Source: Gemmatimonadota bacterium
Lineage (GTDB): Bacteria; Gemmatimonadota; Gemmatimonadetes; Gemmatimonadales; GWC2-71-9
Length of the DNA: 16,014 nucleotides
Assembly (NCBI GenBank): GCA_003222235.1
Contig: QHVD01000203.1
Span: forward strand, 1-16,014
Direction of reading: 5' to 3'
The notes below the pieces were generated by a model. The model was not told the origin of the DNA, made no database searches, and saw nothing but the letters and a program-made list of their open reading frames with translations. Both the position numbers and the translations under genes were made by a program. Shown one piece after another: positions 1 to 7,077 of this stretch (the stretch's first letter is position 1; each line of letters opens with the position of its first letter).

Positions 1-185
1 GCCAGTTCGCGCCCCGCTCGGGGGCTCGCGGCGACGCGCGCGAGCAGCTCGCGACCCACGGCGGAGAGATGGTCGGGGAGCGGCGCCGCCCGATCCGTCA
101 CGGCCGCCTCGAGGGGAGCCAAGAGCGCCGCCGGGGGCGCCGGACGGCGCGACTCGAGCCAAGCCAGCACCTCGCCCCCGGTCAT
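1..185 (-). CDS. Unknown protein, N-terminal part (cut by window edge)
   Basis: An open frame starts with ATG at 185-183, overlapping the alaS stop codon as ATGA, and runs without a stop to the window edge, giving about 61 residues. It begins MTGGEVLAWLESRRPAPPAA and continues with a helix-prone, Ala/Leu/Arg-rich stretch (DHLSAVGRELLARVAASPRAG). I do not recognise a family and see no signal peptide or membrane segment. The ATGA overlap suggests translational coupling to alaS, so it is probably the next gene of the same transcript. GC-rich sequence often stays open by chance; the case for a real gene rests on the start overlap and the continuous frame. The C-terminal part lies outside the window. 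Confidence 0.55.
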   Translation of the reverse strand, partial: MTGGEVLAWLESRRPAPPAALLAPLEAAVTDRAAPLPDHLSAVGRELLARVAASPRAGREL

Positions 186-2833
186 CGGCCGAGGAGCCGC
201 CGCACGATCCCCGGCGCCGCCGCCCGCGCCTCGCCGAGCTTCGCGGGATCCCCGGCGCCGGCCGATGCGAAGTGCGGACGGCCCCCCCCTCGACCCCCGC
301 TCACCGCCGCGATGGCGTTCGCGATCTCGCCGGCTTTGGCGCCCTGGGACACGAGATCGTCGGTCACCGCGACGTGGATCCCGAAGTGCTCGCCGTTCGT
401 GAACAACACCGAGATCGCCCGCGCATGATTGGCGCGGAACGCGTCCATCAGGAGGGCGATTTGCTGCCGGTCGTCGATCGAGCTCTCGGAGAGGTGCAGC
501 TCGACGTCCCCGATGCGCTCGACGCTACCCGCTTCTCGAATCCCGCTCCCCCCCCCCGCCCCCGCCTTGAGCAGCTCCTGGATCCGCTTCTCGAGCTTCC
601 TGTTCTCGTCGACGAGGGCCTCGATACGGCGCACCAGATGCTCAGGCTGCGCCTTCAACACGGCGGCGGCCTGCTCCAGCTGCTCCGCCAGCCGACGCAC
701 CAGCTGGTAGGCGGCGGGGCCCGTGACCGCTTCGATCCGGCGCACGCCCGCCGCCGCGCCGGTCTCGTGGGTGAACCGGAAGAGAGAGATCTGTCCCGTG
801 CTCGGCACGTGGGTTCCGCCGCACAGCTCGAGCGAGACCCCCGGCACGTCCACGACGCGGACCATGTCCCCGTACTTCTCCGTGAAGAACGCCATCGCCC
901 CTGCCGCGAGCGCGTCCCTGTACTTCATCTCGCGCGTCAGCACCGGGAGGTTCTGCCAGACATGCCGGTTCACCTCCTCCTCGATGCGCGCGAGCGTGGC
1001 GTCCTCGATCGGCCCGTGGTGCGCGAAGTCGAAGCGCAGTCGCTCGGGCGCCACCACGGAGCCCTGCTGCCGCACATGCGGGCCGAGGATCTTTCGCAGG
1101 GCGGCGTGGACCAGGTGCGTCGCGGTGTGGTTGCGCTCGATGTTGCGGCGGCGGGGCTCGTCGACCTGCGCGAGCACGGAGGTCGGCTCGAACTCCTGCG
1201 GGAACGTGCCCACGACGGCGCTCGAGCCGTCCGCCTTCTCGACGTCGGACACGTCCAGCTCCCACCCTTCCCCCCGTACTCTTCCCGTATCGCTGACCTG
1301 CCCGCCGGACTCGGCGTAGAACGGATTCTCCTCCAGCACCACTTCGACCCGGTCGCCTGACTGGCGGAACTTGAGGACGTCGGTCTCGGCCCTGGTGGTC
1401 TCATAGCCCACCCACTTCTGCGTGCCCTTGGGCTTCACGGTGCGCCACTCGCCCGCGCGCTTCACGCGCACGGCAGGCGCGCCCGGTGTCAACTCGGCAT
1501 CCGCCCTCACGGAGACCGCGCGCGAGCGAGCGCGCTGCTCTTCGAGTGCCCGCTCGAACCCTGCGATGTCCACCCCCTGCCCGCGCTCCGCGGCGATCAA
1601 CTGGGTCAGATCGATCGGGAAACCGTAGGTGTCGTACAGCTTGAACGCGTCCTCCCCCGAGATCACCTTCCCGTCCTTGAGCTCGTCCATCCGCTTCAGC
1701 CCGCCCTCAATCGTCTCGAGGAAGCGCTCCTCCTCGGCGCGCGTGACGCTCTCGATATGCGTCCGCTTGTGGCGGAGCTCGGGATAGGCGCCGCCCATCA
1801 GCTCCGTGACCGTGTGCGCCAAGTGCACCAGCGTCGGCTCCCGCCGGCCCAGCAGCCAGGCGTGGCGCACCGCACGCCGCAGGATGCGACGCAGCACGTA
1901 GCCGCGCCCCTCGTTCGAGGGGTAGACCCCGTCGGCGAGCAGGAAGGCCACGGCGCGCGCGTGGTCGGCGAGCACGCGGTACGACGCGCCGCCCGGCCCT
2001 CGGTCGTAGCGCTTCCCCACAACCTCGACGGCGCGGCTGATGATCGGCGTGAACAGGTCGGTGTCGAAGTTCGACGGGACCTCCTGCAGCACCGCGGCGA
2101 CGCGCTCGAGCCCGGCGCCGGTGTCAACGGACGGCGCGGGGAGCGGGGAGCGGGAGCCGTCCTTCTGGAGGTCGTACTGCATGAAGACGAGGTTCCAGAT
2201 CTCCAGCAGCGCGCCGCTCTCCTGCAGCGCCACGAACTCGTCCAGCGTAAGGTCGTTCTTGCCACGCTTCCAATCGCCGATGCCCCGCAGGTCCACGTAG
2301 ATCTCGCTGTTCGGTCCCGCCGGCCCCGTGTCCGCCATTTGCCAGAAGTTGTCCTCGTCGCCGAGACCGTAGATGCGCTCATCCGGAACCCCGGCCACCT
2401 GCCGCCAGAGCTTGCGCGCTTCGTCGTCGGTGTGGTGGACGGTGACGTAGATCCGCTCAGGAGAGATCCCCAACCACTCTTTCCCGGTCACCCATTCCCA
2501 GGCGTAGCCGATGGCATCCTTCTTGAAGTAGTCACCGAAGGAGAAGTTGCCGAGCATCTCGAAGAACGTGTGGTGCCGGGCGGTGTGACCGACCTGCTCG
2601 AGGTCGTTGTGCTTCCCGCCGGCCCGCACGCACTTCTGGCACGTGACCGCGCGGGCATAGTCTCGCCGCTCCAGACCCTGGAACACGCGCTTGAACTGCA
2701 CCATCCCCGCGTTGGTGAACAGGAGCGTGGGGTCGTCGGCCGGCACCAGCGACGAGCTTGGCACCTCTCGATGGCTGCGCGGGGAGGTTTTGAAGTAATC
2801 GAGGAAGGTGCTGCGGATCTCAGCGGAACCCAT
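182..2833 (-). CDS. alaS: Alanine--tRNA ligase
   Basis: Cytoplasmic class II synthetase that charges tRNA-Ala with alanine and hydrolyses mischarged Ser/Gly-tRNA. The 883-aa length is normal for the family. The N-terminal catalytic domain starts MGSAEIRSTFLDYF and contains LLFTNAGMVQFK, the HNDLEQVGHTARHHTFFEMLGNFSFGDYF region (two shorter runs of one conserved block) and GYVLRRILRRAVRHAWLLG. The editing domain has the metal-binding HTATH motif near residue 567 and CGGTH near residue 671. The C-terminal domain ends with the glycine-rich VSGGRGGGRPHFASAGAG signature. I chose ATG 2833 because it matches the usual AlaRS N-terminus; an in-frame TTG at 2863 would add ten residues with no family support. 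No good Shine-Dalgarno site precedes 2833. An unknown gene overlaps the stop as ATGA. Confidence 0.97.
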   Translation of the reverse strand: MGSAEIRSTFLDYFKTSPRSHREVPSSSLVPADDPTLLFTNAGMVQFKRVFQGLERRDYARAVTCQKCVRAGGKHNDLEQVGHTARHHTFFEMLGNFSFGDYFKKDAIGYAWEWVTGKEWLGISPERIYVTVHHTDDEARKLWRQVAGVPDERIYGLGDEDNFWQMADTGPAGPNSEIYVDLRGIGDWKRGKNDLTLDEFVALQESGALLEIWNLVFMQYDLQKDGSRSPLPAPSVDTGAGLERVAAVLQEVPSNFDTDLFTPIISRAVEVVGKRYDRGPGGASYRVLADHARAVAFLLADGVYPSNEGRGYVLRRILRRAVRHAWLLGRREPTLVHLAHTVTELMGGAYPELRHKRTHIESVTRAEEERFLETIEGGLKRMDELKDGKVISGEDAFKLYDTYGFPIDLTQLIAAERGQGVDIAGFERALEEQRARSRAVSVRADAELTPGAPAVRVKRAGEWRTVKPKGTQKWVGYETTRAETDVLKFRQSGDRVEVVLEENPFYAESGGQVSDTGRVRGEGWELDVSDVEKADGSSAVVGTFPQEFEPTSVLAQVDEPRRRNIERNHTATHLVHAALRKILGPHVRQQGSVVAPERLRFDFAHHGPIEDATLARIEEEVNRHVWQNLPVLTREMKYRDALAAGAMAFFTEKYGDMVRVVDVPGVSLELCGGTHVPSTGQISLFRFTHETGAAAGVRRIEAVTGPAAYQLVRRLAEQLEQAAAVLKAQPEHLVRRIEALVDENRKLEKRIQELLKAGAGGGSGIREAGSVERIGDVELHLSESSIDDRQQIALLMDAFRANHARAISVLFTNGEHFGIHVAVTDDLVSQGAKAGEIANAIAAVSGGRGGGRPHFASAGAGDPAKLGEARAAAPGIVRRLLGR

Positions 2834-2839
2834 GGCGGG

Positions 2840-2869
2840 AATATACTGTCGGCCACGGGCCAAGTGAAA
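2840..2869 (-). promoter_or_regulatory. Probable alaS promoter, possibly giving a leaderless mRNA
   Basis: On the minus strand a -10-like TATATT (2845-2840) follows a weak -35-like TTTCAC (2869-2864) with an 18-bp spacer. The -10 ends only 6 nt before the alaS ATG, so transcription would begin at or next to the start codon, which agrees with the absence of a Shine-Dalgarno sequence. The -35 match is weak and the assignment is inference from sequence alone. Confidence 0.4.
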
Positions 2870-2871
2870 GG

Positions 2872-2913
2872 CGAGCCAAGACTTACCCGTGAGTTCACGT
2901 CCTGCTTGGCTCG
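2872..2913. repeat. Nested inverted repeat upstream of alaS
   Basis: The arms CGAGCCAAG (2872-2880) and CTTGGCTCG (2905-2913) are a perfect 9-bp inverted repeat separated by 24 nt. Inside it lies a second palindrome, CGTGA-gt-TCACG (2888-2899). The structure ends directly upstream of the putative alaS -35 hexamer, where an operator or activator site would be expected. E. coli AlaRS is known to bind a palindrome flanking its own promoter, but I see no basis for claiming the same sequence specificity here. It could equally be a dyad-binding repressor site or a terminator for an unseen transcript. Confidence 0.45.
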
Positions 2914-3028
2914 AGAAACCGCCTCACGACGGCGGCACCATTGCCAGATGTGCTTCGCGAACAAGGCCCGCCTCCGCCGTCAAATGCCTCACTGGCCGAG
3001 AGATAATGGGCGCCCGGCTTCTCCCCCT

Positions 3029-3331
3029 CGCCTGAGGCCTCCTGGCCCACGAGTTGCGCGCTGGATCCCGCAGGCCGTGCGGTATGTGATCGCATCGGCC
3101 GACGAAAAGATCGTGGACCTGGCCGTGAGCCGATATACCCAGGCGGAGGCGAGGGAGATCTCGATCTGCGTGAGCGTGTTCGACTTGCTTGGGAACCCCT
3201 ATCCCGCGACGGGCACGATCGAGTTGCTGCGCTACACCCCCAAGAAATTCCTCCAGGCGGCCACCAAGCAGGCGGGCCTCAACAACGAGCAGGCGTCGCT
3301 GGGGATCGGCGCGGCGGAAGCGGCGGCATGA
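3029..3331 (+). pseudogene. psd: Decayed phosphatidylserine decarboxylase remnant
   Basis: The frame ending at the TGA 3329-3331 encodes RYVIASADEKIVDLAV, then REISICVSVFDLLGNPYPAT, GTIELLRYTPKKFLQAA and NNEQASLGI. These line up in order with short-form Psd signatures (VVSPADGKVV, ISIFMSVFDVHVNRxPxxG, VELxRYTPGKFxxA, NEQ). Psd makes phosphatidylethanolamine from phosphatidylserine at the inner membrane. Key positions are altered: APADG became ASADE and DVHVNR became DLLGNP, losing the conserved His. After NEQASLGI the frame passes directly to AAEAAA and stop, so about 80 C-terminal residues, including the GS self-cleavage site that makes the pyruvoyl group, are absent. The N-terminal membrane anchor is not recognisable and there is no convincing start codon. 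The ATGA overlap with pssA survives, as expected if psd and pssA once formed an operon and an internal piece was deleted. A functional Psd may exist elsewhere in the genome. Confidence 0.75.
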
Positions 3332-4191
3332 ACCCCTTCCCTCGCCACGGCATACGGCGCGCCGTCATCGTCGCCCCGAGCCTGTTCACGCTCTTCAACC
3401 TGTTCTTCGGCATCTGGTCGATGGTGCTGGCCTCCCGGGGCGACTTCTACCGCGCCGGGTGGTACATCCTGGTAGGCGGGATCCTGGACGTGCTCGACGG
3501 GCGCGTCGCGCGCCTCTCCAGGACGGGGACACGGTTCGGGGAGGAGCTGGACAGCCTGGTGGACGTGGTGAGCTTCGGCGTGGCGCCGGCTTTCCTCATC
3601 TACAAGCTCGAGTTCGCCGCAGCCGGGCCGGCGGAGTGGATCTTCTGCTACTTCTACGTGATGGCGGCGACGATCCGGCTCGCGCGCTTCAACATCACGC
3701 AGGCGGGGCACTCCAAACGGCACTTCGTCGGCCTTCCCTCCCCAGCGGCGGGCATCACCCTCGCCACGTTCTATCCGTTCACCACTACGGATCTCTACCA
3801 GAAGGCGTTCGGCTACCTGCCGCGGCATCACACCATGCAGCTGCTGATGATCCTCCTCACGATCCTGATGGTGAGCAACGTGCGCTACGCCGCGCTGCCG
3901 CGGGCCGGGCTCCGTACCGTGCGCGGGCTGTTGGGGCTCGCCACGATCCTGTTGGTGCTCACGTTCGGGCTCCTGGAGCACGACGCGTTCTTCTTTCCGC
4001 TGGGAGTGGCCTACATGGCCTACGGCGTGCTGCGCGCGATCTTCCTGGGCTTCTTGGACGAGGAGACCGAGGCCGACGCGGCCGACATCGCGGGGCCCAT
4101 CGTGATCGCCAACGGCGAGCCGAGCGCCGATGCGTATGGCGAGCGCTTAGGCGGCATCGCGCCGCGTCGCGGGGGCGCAGGGCCGGAGTAA
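3328..4191 (+). CDS. pssA: CDP-diacylglycerol--serine O-phosphatidyltransferase
   Basis: Integral membrane enzyme that makes phosphatidylserine from CDP-diacylglycerol and L-serine, the first step towards phosphatidylethanolamine. The 287-aa protein carries the complete CDP-alcohol phosphatidyltransferase motif DGxxARx8GxxxDxxxD at residues 57-79 (D57-G58, A61-R62, G71, D75, D79), followed by SFGVAPAFLIY. Several hydrophobic segments surround it, and APSLFTLFNLFFGIWSMVL near the N-terminus is typical of the type II (Bacillus-like) PssA family. The last 40 residues form a hydrophilic tail rich in Ala, Gly and acidic residues. The ATG overlaps the stop of the psd remnant (ATGA), so translation was probably coupled to psd. 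All catalytic residues are intact, unlike the neighbouring psd remnant. Confidence 0.93.
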   Translation: MNPFPRHGIRRAVIVAPSLFTLFNLFFGIWSMVLASRGDFYRAGWYILVGGILDVLDGRVARLSRTGTRFGEELDSLVDVVSFGVAPAFLIYKLEFAAAGPAEWIFCYFYVMAATIRLARFNITQAGHSKRHFVGLPSPAAGITLATFYPFTTTDLYQKAFGYLPRHHTMQLLMILLTILMVSNVRYAALPRAGLRTVRGLLGLATILLVLTFGLLEHDAFFFPLGVAYMAYGVLRAIFLGFLDEETEADAADIAGPIVIANGEPSADAYGERLGGIAPRRGGAGPE

Positions 4192-4235
4192 GTCTTTACA
4201 TATGCGCGTCAGACCCAGGGGGCACCGTTCCAGCT

Positions 4236-6281
4236 ATGTTTGACAGGTCCCTGCAAATCGGTTTACAAGGCTCGCGGGTGACTCCGACTGAGAGCAATGC
4301 TGTCCACGACAGCCGTGATTTACAGCACGAACGTGAGTGGCAAGCGCTTTTCCTGACCTCGTTTCTGGTCTGGTTGGGGCCCACTCTGGTCGGTGTAACT
4401 GCCAAGGCATGGTTTCTTGCGAAACATGGGTTCGCAAGCATTGCTGGATCGCTCTCTGTGCACTCGCTCTCCTCGGGGCAGCGGCTCTCGTTCTTCCGGG
4501 CCGATTTGGCCTTCGGTGTTTTCCTGGTACCTCTCTGCTTCTTGGTCGTGCACGCGCTTCTGCCGCCCCGTTGGTATTCGCGGACTGTAGGCGCAGTGAC
4601 GGCCATGGCCCTCCTCGTGCAGCTCGTGGCATTCGGCGAATTCGTCGTGCTCGGAAATCTCGCGGGATACGGGCTGCTCCTTGAAGGCTTCGATTGGGGG
4701 ATCGCTCATCCGCTGGCTGCCCTGGAGTATCTCGTCGCATTCAACTTCATCAAGCCGTTAGTCGTAGTCGGCGGGACTGCCGCGGCCCTGCTAGTGAAGC
4801 GGCGACGGCAAGCGCTCAAGAAGCGCATCTATTCCGTGTCCGCTGCGCTTTGGATCGTTGGCGCCGCGTCGGCAATTGCATCGTGGTTTCCGTGGATGAG
4901 GCCCACGGTCTTTCACTCCGCGATGATTTCCCTGGCTATTGAATCGCTGTTTGGATCGGAGTTTGGATCAGAATCGAGCACGCGACGCTACGATGGCTAT
5001 TCGATCGGCGCTCTCCGCCCCATATATCAGAAGCTGGCAAATGTCTCCGGTCCTGGATGGCCCCGCCCTTCCTGGGGCGCCGCACAGGGCTATGACGTGG
5101 TGCTCTTCGTCATGGAGACAGGTCCCGCCCGCATCCTATCTTGGGACGCAAGTCTCAACGACTTTCCCAACCTGAAGCGCCTGAGTCAAAACGCCTGGGT
5201 AGGCACGCAACACTACACCACGTCTCCCGAAAGCTTTAGAGCAATCACGTCAATGCTACTCTCCATGTATCCGGTTAGACATAACCGGAGTTTTGTGGAG
5301 AGACGGCGGACCCCGCCTGGACTGATCCAGAACCTTCATGCCGCCGGCTATCGCACGGGAATATATTTGCCGAACATTCACGGCAGTCGCTACGCCAAAG
5401 ATGAACAAGACTATTACGAGACGCTGGGACCGGTTGAGGTGTCTGTTCCCGATGCGTCACCGCTTCCTAAGGCGAGCGCGCCCGGATGGCAGGAAACGGA
5501 AAACTTGGACTTGGCCGCGCTGCGCAAACTGGAAGCGGACTATCGCGCGAGCGCTTCCGCCGGAAAGCGGTTCTTTGGCGTTTACGCACCGCAGCTTTCA
5601 CACGAACCATGGGTCGACGTATCCAAGGGCGGTAACGAGCACGACATGGCGAAGCGCCGCTACAATCTCATGAGAGTCGAGGACGATCATTTGGGAGAGC
5701 TGATCACGACCATCGAAGAGTCCGGACGCCTCGATCGGACCCTGATCGTCGTCACATGCGACCATGGCCTCCGGAGCAGCGAGTCGGATTCCTCCTTTCG
5801 GACAGGGCAGATTGACGATCTTTCGTTTCATGTTCCCTTCCTCCTGTACGCCCCCGGGATCCTCAAAGAACAGACGAATCTGCCGTGGGTGACTTCTCAT
5901 ATCGATATCGGTCCCTCCATTCTGGACCTGTTGGGCATCTCGGAAGGCAGGGCTTTCGAGGCCGGTACCGCTATCTGGAACGAGGGCCTAAAGGACCGGA
6001 GCACATTCTTCTTTGCTTCCCAGTACTTTGGAGTGGATGCCTACCACTCCGGCGAGTCGTTTTCGATGTGGAATCCGATGCTCAACGTCACTTACAGCAG
6101 TCGCACGCTGCACTTCACCACCGCCGCGGCCGTTCCGGTAGACAGTCTGGCCCATAGGGAAATCATCGGTCGGATTCAAACAATGGGGGAGCTGGCGAGC
6201 GCTTGGTACAACCTTGCAATCAGCGGTCCTTCTGTTCCGCCGGGACCCTCAACGCTGGTTCAACCGAAACGAACAGAATAG
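4236..6281 (+). CDS. Membrane phosphotransferase of the LTA-synthase / phosphoethanolamine-transferase type (sulfatase fold)
   Basis: The 681-aa protein has five predicted membrane helices (about residues 38-61, 90-108, 117-140, 163-187 and 199-217) followed by a large C-terminal alkaline-phosphatase/sulfatase-fold domain, the layout of LtaS and EptA-type enzymes. Metal and catalytic sites visible are YDVVLFVMETG (E294), HYTTSPESFRAITSML with a candidate Thr/Ser nucleophile near 327-333, SHEPW near 455, VVTCDHG (Asp-His pair near 507) and FHVPFLLYAPG near 531. A sulfatase CxPSR motif is absent, so it is not a classical sulfatase. Such enzymes move phosphoglycerol or phosphoethanolamine from a phospholipid onto a periplasmic glycan, lipid or polymer; the substrate here is unknown. 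ATG 4236 lies 44 nt after pssA; an in-frame GTG at 4278 is an alternative. Codon use is less GC-rich than in neighbouring genes, which suggests later acquisition. Confidence 0.8.
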   Translation: MFDRSLQIGLQGSRVTPTESNAVHDSRDLQHEREWQALFLTSFLVWLGPTLVGVTAKAWFLAKHGFASIAGSLSVHSLSSGQRLSFFRADLAFGVFLVPLCFLVVHALLPPRWYSRTVGAVTAMALLVQLVAFGEFVVLGNLAGYGLLLEGFDWGIAHPLAALEYLVAFNFIKPLVVVGGTAAALLVKRRRQALKKRIYSVSAALWIVGAASAIASWFPWMRPTVFHSAMISLAIESLFGSEFGSESSTRRYDGYSIGALRPIYQKLANVSGPGWPRPSWGAAQGYDVVLFVMETGPARILSWDASLNDFPNLKRLSQNAWVGTQHYTTSPESFRAITSMLLSMYPVRHNRSFVERRRTPPGLIQNLHAAGYRTGIYLPNIHGSRYAKDEQDYYETLGPVEVSVPDASPLPKASAPGWQETENLDLAALRKLEADYRASASAGKRFFGVYAPQLSHEPWVDVSKGGNEHDMAKRRYNLMRVEDDHLGELITTIEESGRLDRTLIVVTCDHGLRSSESDSSFRTGQIDDLSFHVPFLLYAPGILKEQTNLPWVTSHIDIGPSILDLLGISEGRAFEAGTAIWNEGLKDRSTFFFASQYFGVDAYHSGESFSMWNPMLNVTYSSRTLHFTTAAAVPVDSLAHREIIGRIQTMGELASAWYNLAISGPSVPPGPSTLVQPKRTE

Positions 6282-6339
6282 ATAGACTGATCGCAGCGGC
6301 TCCGCACCCTTCCTGACATCGCCCGCGGGTAGGCCAACA

Positions 6340-6380
6340 GGAGCCCCTATCGCTCGAGCAGCCCAAGCGCGCGGGGCTCC
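6340..6380. terminator. Possible bidirectional terminator hairpin between convergent genes
   Basis: The 154-bp gap between the convergent phosphotransferase gene and recX contains no ORF. It holds a perfect 8-bp inverted repeat, GGAGCCCC (6340-6347) and GGGGCTCC (6373-6380), with a 25-nt loop that itself contains GCTCGAGC. No U-tract follows on either side, so it is not a classical intrinsic terminator; the placement between convergent genes is the main support. Confidence 0.3.
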
Positions 6381-6435
6381 CGGTCCTGCAGGCTAAACAC
6401 GCTCCCCGGGAGGCGCGCCAAGGCTGGTCCTGGTG

Positions 6436-7077
6436 CTACCTACACACCTCCTCCAACAACTCCTTCACCCGCGGCCCCGCATATCCCCGCCGCACGAGAT
6501 AGGCGAGCAGCCGCCGCTTGCGCACGGCCGGGGGGAAAGCAGCGAGCTGGCGGGCGCGCTTGACGGCCACCGCCCGCATCTCGATCTCGGGATCGATGCC
6601 CTCGTCCTCGAGGGCCCGGCGCACGGCGTCGTCCGCGATGCGCCGGTCCACCCCCTGCGCGAGCAAGTCCCGGAGCAGCCGCGACGGCCCCCGACCGCGG
6701 GCCAAGCGCGTCGCCGCGTACTGCTCGGCGAACCGCCCGTCGTCCAGGAGCCCGCGACCCTCCAGACGCTCGAGCGCCGCGTCTACGGCCGCGGGGGGGT
6801 GTTGCTTCTGGATCAGCCGGCGCCGGAGATCGGACCGCGCGTGCGAGCGCCGACTCAGCGCGCGGAGCGCCGCCCGCTGGGCGGCTTCCACGTCGGCGAG
6901 CTCCTCAAGCCGGCCCAGGGTCGCCAAGGAAAGCTCGCACCCGACCTCGAGCCGAAGGCCGTCCAACCCCTCGGCCGGAAGAGAAGCAAACCGCCACCGA
7001 TTCACCTCCACCAGGCGATAGCCCGGCTGCCGCGGATCGGGGGCCAGTCCCGTGAGGATCGAGGGCGCGGCGGGCAC
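6436..7077 (-). CDS. recX: RecX regulatory protein
   Basis: Small helical protein that binds RecA and modulates its filament and strand-exchange activity. At 213 aa it is longer than many RecX proteins because of a 60-residue N-terminal extension (PDPRQPGYRLVEVNRWRF). The RecX core shows the expected repeats: AALRALSRRSHARSDLRRRL, AVDAALERLEGRGLLDDGRFAEQYA, and a C-terminal RKRRLLAYLVRRGYAG followed by a short helix. The start is GTG at 7077-7075, immediately after the recA TGA with no intervening base, so translation is almost certainly coupled to recA. The position directly downstream of recA is a common arrangement and supports the call. Confidence 0.9.
   Translation of the reverse strand: MPAAPSILTGLAPDPRQPGYRLVEVNRWRFASLPAEGLDGLRLEVGCELSLATLGRLEELADVEAAQRAALRALSRRSHARSDLRRRLIQKQHPPAAVDAALERLEGRGLLDDGRFAEQYAATRLARGRGPSRLLRDLLAQGVDRRIADDAVRRALEDEGIDPEIEMRAVAVKRARQLAAFPPAVRKRRLLAYLVRRGYAGPRVKELLEEVCR

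Noticed and set aside
272..1360. Plus-strand ORFs of several hundred codons opposite alaS, recA, ftsK, accC and pilT.
   Set aside because: They are mirror frames of strongly recognised genes, Arg/Pro/His-rich and without domain features.
2834..3028. T-box or other riboswitch leader for alaS.
   Set aside because: No T-box consensus (AGGGTGGNACCGCG) or specifier structure is visible, and the promoter-like hexamers lie too close to the start for a long leader.
1757..3331. Long plus-strand ORF (524 codons) running antisense through alaS into the psd remnant.
   Set aside because: Up to about 2860 it is the mirror of alaS codons in GC-rich DNA and has no recognisable protein features. Only its last hundred codons resemble a protein, the decayed psd.
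3189..4235. Possible N-terminal extension of the membrane phosphotransferase through the pssA region.
   Set aside because: This stretch overlaps pssA in another frame and gives an Arg/Pro-rich sequence typical of a shadow frame; the transmembrane protein begins sensibly at ATG 4236.
4236..6281. Classical sulfatase.
   Set aside because: The CxPSR/SxPSR formylglycine motif is missing and five N-terminal membrane helices are present, which fits LTA-synthase/phosphoethanolamine-transferase enzymes instead.
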